This document shows positions 20,167 through 24,118 of a stretch of 24,118 nucleotides of DNA, in pieces (the stretch's first letter is position 1; the number at the start of each line of letters is the position of its first letter). The stretch covers positions 1 through 24,118 of the forward strand of contig JBBTTY010000013.1 in assembly GCA_038063975.1 (NCBI GenBank), written 5' to 3'. The DNA comes from UBA6065 sp038063975 (GTDB taxonomy: Bacteria; Patescibacteriota; Minisyncoccia; Phycocordibacterales; UBA6065). The notes beneath the pieces were generated by a model, which saw only the letters and a list, made by a program, of their open reading frames with translations, did not search any database and was not told the DNA's origin. A program made the translations under genes and the position numbers.

Positions 20167-20508
20167 TTAAGCCCTTTCAAAGCGTACCGAAAGTCGTCTG
20201 CTTTCTATCGCACCCTTGAGGGTCAAAACGAGAAAAACAAGTCCCGCAACCAGCGCACTCTTTATGACAATATCTGCGTGCGCGAAAGCCGCGCTGAAGA
20301 ATTTGACCACGGCTTGAATATTGAACAAATCCGGCATGTTGGCTATGACATTGGAAACGGACACCGTTGAAACAATGATGACTGTTGAAGTCATGAGAAC
20401 TACAAAAGGCGTGACGAACCGGCGCAGGAAAAATATTGTCCGCACTTTTTTCATCACTTTACTGGCAAGTATATTATTCAGCATATTTTTTTCTAATATC
20501 ATAACCAT
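20167..20508 (-). CDS. Small membrane protein coupled to the ECF sigma factor
   Basis: A 113-aa protein with two clear hydrophobic helices, FVVLMTSTVIIVSTVSVSNVIA (about 34-55) and IKSALVAGLVFLVLTLKGAI (about 82-101), and short basic ends (VMKKVRTIFFLRRF; ESRRLSVRFERA). It starts 3 bases after the sigma stop, so the two are translationally coupled. Anti-sigma factors often sit here, and a membrane protein could hold the sigma factor. However, no zinc-binding anti-sigma motif (HxxxCxxC) is seen. The function is unknown; the link to the sigma factor is inferred from position only. Confidence 0.65.
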   Translation of the reverse strand: MVMILEKNMLNNILASKVMKKVRTIFFLRRFVTPFVVLMTSTVIIVSTVSVSNVIANMPDLFNIQAVVKFFSAAFAHADIVIKSALVAGLVFLVLTLKGAIESRRLSVRFERA

Positions 20509-20511
20509 ATA

Positions 20512-21093
20512 TTAATACGTCACATCTCTGCTAATCTTTCGTAATTCGTGCCGAGCGCGATGCATTCGGGTCTTGATCGCACCCTCTGAAACACCTTCGA
20601 CCGAGGCTATTTCTTTATAATCCTTGCTATCAATTACATACAATCGCAATATGCGAGCAAAAGTTTCAGGCAATCGCGCGAACATAGATTCGAGATAGTC
20701 TCGGTCGAGTTTTTGAGCCCTTTCCTCTTCATCATCATGAGGTAAAATAGCCTCCATATCCTCATCTAAAGCCGAAAAGAACTGATGCTCTCTTTTTATT
20801 TTTTTATACCAATTAAAACAGACGTTCATCAGTACCTTGTATGCCCAACTAGAAAACCGCGCGCCTTCTACCGGCCGGAATTTCTTGCCGTATATATAGA
20901 TTTTTACAAAAGTATCCTGCACGACATCCCGTGCCACCTCTTCATCTTTCACGACATTTCTAGCTTTGCGTATAAAAGCCTGCTCGTATCGCTCTACAAG
21001 TAATTCAAAAAGGTATGGATACTCGAACGACGCAGAGAGTACATCTTCATCTCTCTTTTCTCGAAATTCGGCTTTATGCGCAAATTGATTCAT
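20512..21093 (-). CDS. ECF-type sigma-70 family factor
   Basis: A 193-aa alternative sigma factor with only regions 2 and 4. Region 2: LLVERYEQAFIRKARNVVKDEEVARDVVQDTFVKIYIYGKKFRPVEGARFSSWAYKVLMNVCFNWYKK. Region 4: LPETFARILRLYVIDSKDYKEIASVEGVSEGAIKTRMHRARHELRK, with the helix-turn-helix for the -35. It would redirect RNA polymerase to a specific regulon, often for envelope stress. The linker is acidic (EDMEAILPHDDEEERAQKLD). It is followed 3 bases later by a small membrane protein that may control it. It starts 49 bp after trmD, so it may partly read through from that operon. Confidence 0.93.
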   Translation of the reverse strand: MNQFAHKAEFREKRDEDVLSASFEYPYLFELLVERYEQAFIRKARNVVKDEEVARDVVQDTFVKIYIYGKKFRPVEGARFSSWAYKVLMNVCFNWYKKIKREHQFFSALDEDMEAILPHDDEEERAQKLDRDYLESMFARLPETFARILRLYVIDSKDYKEIASVEGVSEGAIKTRMHRARHELRKISRDVTY

Positions 21094-21142
21094 TTCTCAT
21101 TATTAAAACTGTCGAGAGTATATCAAAGTTACTCTTTTTCTT

Positions 21143-21826
21143 TTACTTCTTTCTATTCTTTCGCCACTCGTCTATGAGTTTGTGATTCCCAGAAAGCAAA
21201 ACTTTCGGCACTTTGTATTTTTTCTTTTTATATTCCACAACTTCAGGGCGGGTATATGAATCAGCACTCGATATGCGATTTTCTTCCAGAGAATTAAAAT
21301 CACCCAAGACGCCTTTGATTTGCCGAGAAATGGAATCCATCATGATCATGGACGGCAATTCTCCGCCCGTGAGTACAAATGGTCCGACAGAGATGTCCTC
21401 CATTTTAAACATTTTTTTTATGCGAGTATCTATGCCTTCATATCGGCCACAGACAAATATGATGTGTCCGTTATCGCCATATTTTTTTGCCGCCATCTTT
21501 GCATATTCAGTATCAAATTGCTGACCACTCGGACTAAAAAAAATAATTTTCACCGCTGGGCTTTTTACACCTCTTTTCCCGCCCACCTTTCCGCATGACT
21601 TCAAAGCTTTTTCTAAAGTGCGAGCAACAGGCAAAGCTTGGATAACCATGCCAGGACCACCACCGTATGGGGCACGATCTACTCTCGACCATTTATCATG
21701 GGTAAAATCGCGCGGATTATAAAACTTTACTTTTATTTTCTTGTCTTCTATGGCGCGCTTCAAAATCGACTCGCCGAGATACGAATCAAACGCGCCGGGA
21801 AACAGCGTCACTATATGAAATGTCAT
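21143..21826 (-). CDS. trmD: tRNA (guanine-37-N1)-methyltransferase
   Basis: Methylates G37 next to the anticodon, preventing +1 frameshifting. SPOUT-fold motifs are clear: FHIVTLFPGAFDSYLGESILKRA at the start, YGGGPGMVI, IFFSPSGQQFD, and the trefoil-knot AdoMet site IIFVCGRYEGIDTRI...SVGPFVLTGGELPSMIMMDSISR. The C-terminal part has the RPEVVEYKKKKYKVPKVLLSGNHKLIDEWR block that binds tRNA. Length 227 aa is normal. It starts 11 bp after khpA. In most bacteria rimM lies just before trmD and rplS after it; neither is here. Confidence 0.97.
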   Translation of the reverse strand: MTFHIVTLFPGAFDSYLGESILKRAIEDKKIKVKFYNPRDFTHDKWSRVDRAPYGGGPGMVIQALPVARTLEKALKSCGKVGGKRGVKSPAVKIIFFSPSGQQFDTEYAKMAAKKYGDNGHIIFVCGRYEGIDTRIKKMFKMEDISVGPFVLTGGELPSMIMMDSISRQIKGVLGDFNSLEENRISSADSYTRPEVVEYKKKKYKVPKVLLSGNHKLIDEWRKNRKK

Positions 21827-21837
21827 GTATTTTGAGA

Positions 21838-22152
21838 TTACAAATTCAAATCGGCCATCGCTTCATCCACCGTTTTGTTAACTTTTGATTCCTTTGGCGC
21901 ACTACCAGCTGGTTCAGAAATTTTCAGGTTCACGCGGGAATTATTTTTCATGCCAACGATACGGAGAAGGGTTCGGATAGCCTTTGCTGTATTGCCCTCA
22001 CGGCCGATAATTTTACCCATATCGGCAGAATTGACATCAAGCATGAGTAGAACTCCCATCTCATCTACCGTACGAGTAATTTTTACGTCATTCGGATAAT
22101 CCACCAGAGACTTTACAAGAAAATCGAGAAACTGTGCATCTTTTTCAGTCAT
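21838..22152 (-). CDS. khpA: KH-domain RNA-binding protein KhpA
   Basis: A 104-aa single KH-domain protein. The core GKIIGREGNTAKAIRTLLRIVG holds the GxxG loop that grips single-stranded RNA, preceded by the strand ITRTVDEMGVLLMLDVN. Homologues (KhpA/YlqC) bind many RNAs, pair with KhpB, and affect cell length and division in Firmicutes. The C-terminal 25 residues (EPAGSAPKESKVNKTVDEAMADLNL) form a low-complexity extension. Its place between rpsP and trmD matches the classical rpsP-ylqC-rimM-trmD order. An extended -10 promoter in the gap upstream may add transcription. Confidence 0.92.
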   Translation of the reverse strand: MTEKDAQFLDFLVKSLVDYPNDVKITRTVDEMGVLLMLDVNSADMGKIIGREGNTAKAIRTLLRIVGMKNNSRVNLKISEPAGSAPKESKVNKTVDEAMADLNL

Positions 22153-22212
22153 GTTGTTTAATTAGCAAACTAAATTGAACAGATAATATCGAGCAGAAAT
22201 GCTCTGTGTATC

Positions 22213-22221
22213 ATTGTACCA
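22213..22221 (-). promoter_or_regulatory. Extended -10 promoter before khpA
   Basis: TG-G-TACAAT on the minus strand in the 115-bp gap between rpsP and khpA. The start would be near 22206, giving a leader of about 54 bases. Confidence 0.45.
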
Positions 22222-22267
22222 CCATCACACAAAAAGAAAATGCCATTGTGGTAATTTTCTATGAACC

Positions 22268-22606
22268 TTATGTTTTTGGTGTTTCCTCTTTCTTTATGGG
22301 TACTTCTTCTTTCTTCGGTGCCTCTTTCTTTATAGGCTTCTTCTTTGGTAAGGCGTTTATTTTTTTACCTGAAATGACTTTCTTGTCTACCAGCCAATTA
22401 TGGACGGTGAGGGAGAGCTGTGCGCCGTGAGACATCCAGTGTTTTACTCTGTCGGCCTTTATTTCTTTTACATCGTTTACAGGATCATACATGCCGAGAA
22501 CTTCGAGGAATTTGCCACTCTTTGTCGAATTTTTTGAATCCGTTAGCACGACACGGAAAGTCGGAATATTCACTCGGCCGACACGTTGCAATCGAATCAT
22601 TAACAT
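22268..22606 (-). CDS. rpsP: 30S ribosomal protein S16
   Basis: Small-subunit protein needed for 30S assembly. The start MLMIRLQRVGRVNIPTFRVVLTDSKNSTKSGKFLEVLGMYDPV is typical, including the RxGR and GxYDP motifs. HWMSHGAQLSLTVHNWL follows. The last 30 residues are a Lys/Pro/Glu-rich tail (KKKPIKKEAPKKEEVPIKKEETPKT) beyond the usual 80-85 aa core; such tails are common and disordered. I chose the ATG at 22606 (112 aa), matching the MLxIRL pattern and a -10 box 8 bases upstream. It heads the rpsP-khpA-trmD cluster and is divergent from rnr. Confidence 0.96.
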   Translation of the reverse strand: MLMIRLQRVGRVNIPTFRVVLTDSKNSTKSGKFLEVLGMYDPVNDVKEIKADRVKHWMSHGAQLSLTVHNWLVDKKVISGKKINALPKKKPIKKEAPKKEEVPIKKEETPKT

Positions 22607-22614
22607 AGACAACG

Positions 22615-22643
22615 ATACTAGCAAAAGAATCAAAAATGGTCAA
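22615..22643 (-). promoter_or_regulatory. Promoter of rpsP, leaderless spacing
   Basis: Minus-strand TTGACC (22638-22643) and TAGTAT (22615-22620) with a 17-bp spacer. The -10 box is 8 bases before the rpsP ATG. Confidence 0.65.
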
Positions 22644-22669
22644 TTTTTATATATTCTGTTAAAGTGCTG

Positions 22670-22675
22670 TATACA
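22670..22675 (+). promoter_or_regulatory. Putative -10 box of rnr
   Basis: TATACA lies 8 bases before the rnr ATG. The -35 is poor (TTATAT at 17 bp). It forms a divergent pair with the rpsP promoter inside a 77-bp gap. Confidence 0.45.
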
Positions 22676-22683
22676 AAGTGGTT

Positions 22684-24118
22684 ATGAAAACTGATCATAA
22701 GAAAGAAAAGCTGATAATCGGCGCTATAAGCGTCAATTCGAAAGGTGTCGGCTTTGTAGAAAACCCTAATGAAAAGCAAGGCGCCGATTTTGAAATAGCG
22801 CCCGAGGCTCTGCATACGGCTCTCAATCGAGATATAGTTGAAATAAGATCCCTCGGCCAAAAGAGCAGATTCATGAGACCTCTGGCGGAAGTTGTGCGGA
22901 TTGTAAAGCGTGACAAGATGCGATTTGTTGGCGTACTGGAAAAAGCTCAAACTGGTTTTGCCTTGGTGCCTGACGACAAGAGACTATACAAAGACATTTT
23001 TATTCCCAAAAGCAAAAGTTTGCACGGAAAGACTGGTGATAAAGTATATGTGGAAATCACTGAATGGCAAGAAAAAATCGGCTATCCCATAGGCCGTATA
23101 TTGGAAGTCATCGGCAGTCATGGCGAACATAATGCTGAAATGAAAGCCATCGTCCTCGAACGTGGACTGGCTTATGATTATCCCGAAGCAGTGATTCGCG
23201 AAGCTGAGACCATAAAAAGAAAAGAAAAAAACATCACACGAGAAGAGCAGGCTAAACGCAGGGACTTCAGTGCGACTCCGACATTCACCATAGATCCGAT
23301 AGACGCAAAAGATTTTGATGATGCTATCTCTTTCAAAGAACTGCCCGGTGGCCTCTATGAAATCGGCGTACATATTGCTGATGTGTCTCATTATGTCCGC
23401 GAAAATACTGCTCTCGACCACGAAGCGCGCGAGCGTGGCAATTCGACATACCTCGTTGACCGCACGATTCCCATGCTTCCAGAAGTTCTCTCGAACGATC
23501 TCTGTTCTCTCAATCCAAAAGAAGAAAAACTAACTTTTTCCGCCGTATTTATAATGAATGATAATGGCGACGTGCTGGAAAGATGGTTCGGCAAGACGAT
23601 TATAAATTCTTGGGAGCGATTCACATACGAAGCCGCCCAGGAAGTATTGGAAGGCAAATCAAAAAAATATTCAAAGGAATTGCTCAAACTGAATGAAATC
23701 GCCAAAAAATTAAAAAAAGCCAAGGAGGAATCGGGTGCTATAGACTTCGAACAGGATGAAGTGAAATTTGAACTCGATTCGACAGGCAGGCCTATACGTA
23801 TATATAAAAAAACCCGCAAAGATGCCCATAAATTAGTTGAAGAATTCATGCTTCTGGCCAATCGTGAAGTAGCACAGTTTATGTGGAAATCATCCAAAAA
23901 AAATAAAGGTGCTTTTCTCTACCGCATCCATGACGTGCCGGCAAAAGAAAAAATAGAAAACCTTTCTATATTGGTCAAAGCTCTCGGTTATGATCTGCCT
24001 GTGAGCAAAAAGGGCGTGGCCGTAAAGGATTTGAAAGGTTTGTTTAAAGAGATAGAGGGCACAGCCGAAGAATCTCTCATAAAAACAGCGGCCATCAGAT
24101 CAATGTCTAAAGCTGTCT
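22684..24118 (+). CDS. rnr: Ribonuclease R (5' part, cut by window end)
   Basis: 3'-to-5' exoribonuclease of the RNase II/R (RNB) family, able to degrade structured RNA. The visible 478 codons include an N-terminal cold-shock/OB part (IIGAISVNSKGVGFVENPN; FVGVLEKAQTGFALVPDDKRLYKDIFIP). Then comes the RNB domain with TFTIDPIDAKDFDDAIS, whose four Asp residues bind the catalytic metals, IGVHIADVSHYV, RGNSTYLVDRTIPMLPEVLSNDLCSLNP, EEFMLLANREVAQ and FLYRIHDVP. The C-terminal end of RNB and the S1 domain lie outside the window. The start at 22684 is supported by a -10 box 8 bases upstream. Confidence 0.96.
   Translation, partial: MKTDHKKEKLIIGAISVNSKGVGFVENPNEKQGADFEIAPEALHTALNRDIVEIRSLGQKSRFMRPLAEVVRIVKRDKMRFVGVLEKAQTGFALVPDDKRLYKDIFIPKSKSLHGKTGDKVYVEITEWQEKIGYPIGRILEVIGSHGEHNAEMKAIVLERGLAYDYPEAVIREAETIKRKEKNITREEQAKRRDFSATPTFTIDPIDAKDFDDAISFKELPGGLYEIGVHIADVSHYVRENTALDHEARERGNSTYLVDRTIPMLPEVLSNDLCSLNPKEEKLTFSAVFIMNDNGDVLERWFGKTIINSWERFTYEAAQEVLEGKSKKYSKELLKLNEIAKKLKKAKEESGAIDFEQDEVKFELDSTGRPIRIYKKTRKDAHKLVEEFMLLANREVAQFMWKSSKKNKGAFLYRIHDVPAKEKIENLSILVKALGYDLPVSKKGVAVKDLKGLFKEIEGTAEESLIKTAAIRSMSKAV

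Overview
Bacterial chromosome fragment, most likely from the Candidate Phyla Radiation (Patescibacteria, Parcubacteria-like). This is inferred from gene content and style: very short gaps, a lone pilin, an Avd-like four-helix protein, a diversity-generating retroelement (DGR) target type that I recall as common in CPR, and many promoters whose -10 box sits only 6-9 bases before the start codon. The standard genetic code fits all genes. No database was searched, so the lineage is an inference.

Layout. 1-2350: tRNA-Ala, type IV pilin-like protein, D-Ala-D-Ala ligase (all minus), then one small basic unknown protein (+). 2350-5310: tgt and a LOG-family hydrolase (minus operon), a membrane-anchored FKBP (+), and a HicB antitoxin followed by a broken HicA (+). 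5320-8980: a complete DGR. 9025-19187: the rpoB-rpoC-dnaG-rpoD operon (minus), bracketed by two related long palindromes. 19390-19690: divergent promoters sharing a palindromic operator, plus two short plus-strand transcription units. 19661-22643: MazF/PemK toxin, small membrane protein with an ECF sigma factor, then rpsP-khpA-trmD (all minus). 22684-end: RNase R (+), cut by the window edge.

The main find is the DGR. Two target genes (5431-6120 and 8087-8800, minus) end in variable repeats of about 136 bp. A template repeat lies between them at 7621-7756. Aligned by hand over a 133-bp core, VR1 differs from the TR at 18 sites, 17 of them at adenines of the coding (minus) strand. VR2 differs at 15 sites, all at adenines. 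This is the adenine-specific signature of DGR mutagenic retrohoming. The reverse transcriptase (minus) has YADD and the DGR-type LGNLTSQ motif. Each VR is followed, 4 bp beyond its end, by a 5-bp-stem hairpin, the geometry known for the Bordetella phage DGR.

Several details look unusual. The accessory gene avd is on the opposite strand, head-to-head with the RT. Its reading frame is broken at a C10 tract that also lies just upstream of the putative RT -10 box, which suggests either slippage control or an assembly error. The TR seems to be a discrete short RNA with its own terminator, antisense to the end of avd.

How the parts fit: the TR RNA would be reverse transcribed by RT with Avd and copied into either target gene, changing about a dozen surface residues of a cytoplasmic lectin-like protein. 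The rest of the window is core information processing (RNA polymerase, primase, sigma factors, S16, TrmD, Tgt, RNase R) with toxin-antitoxin remnants.
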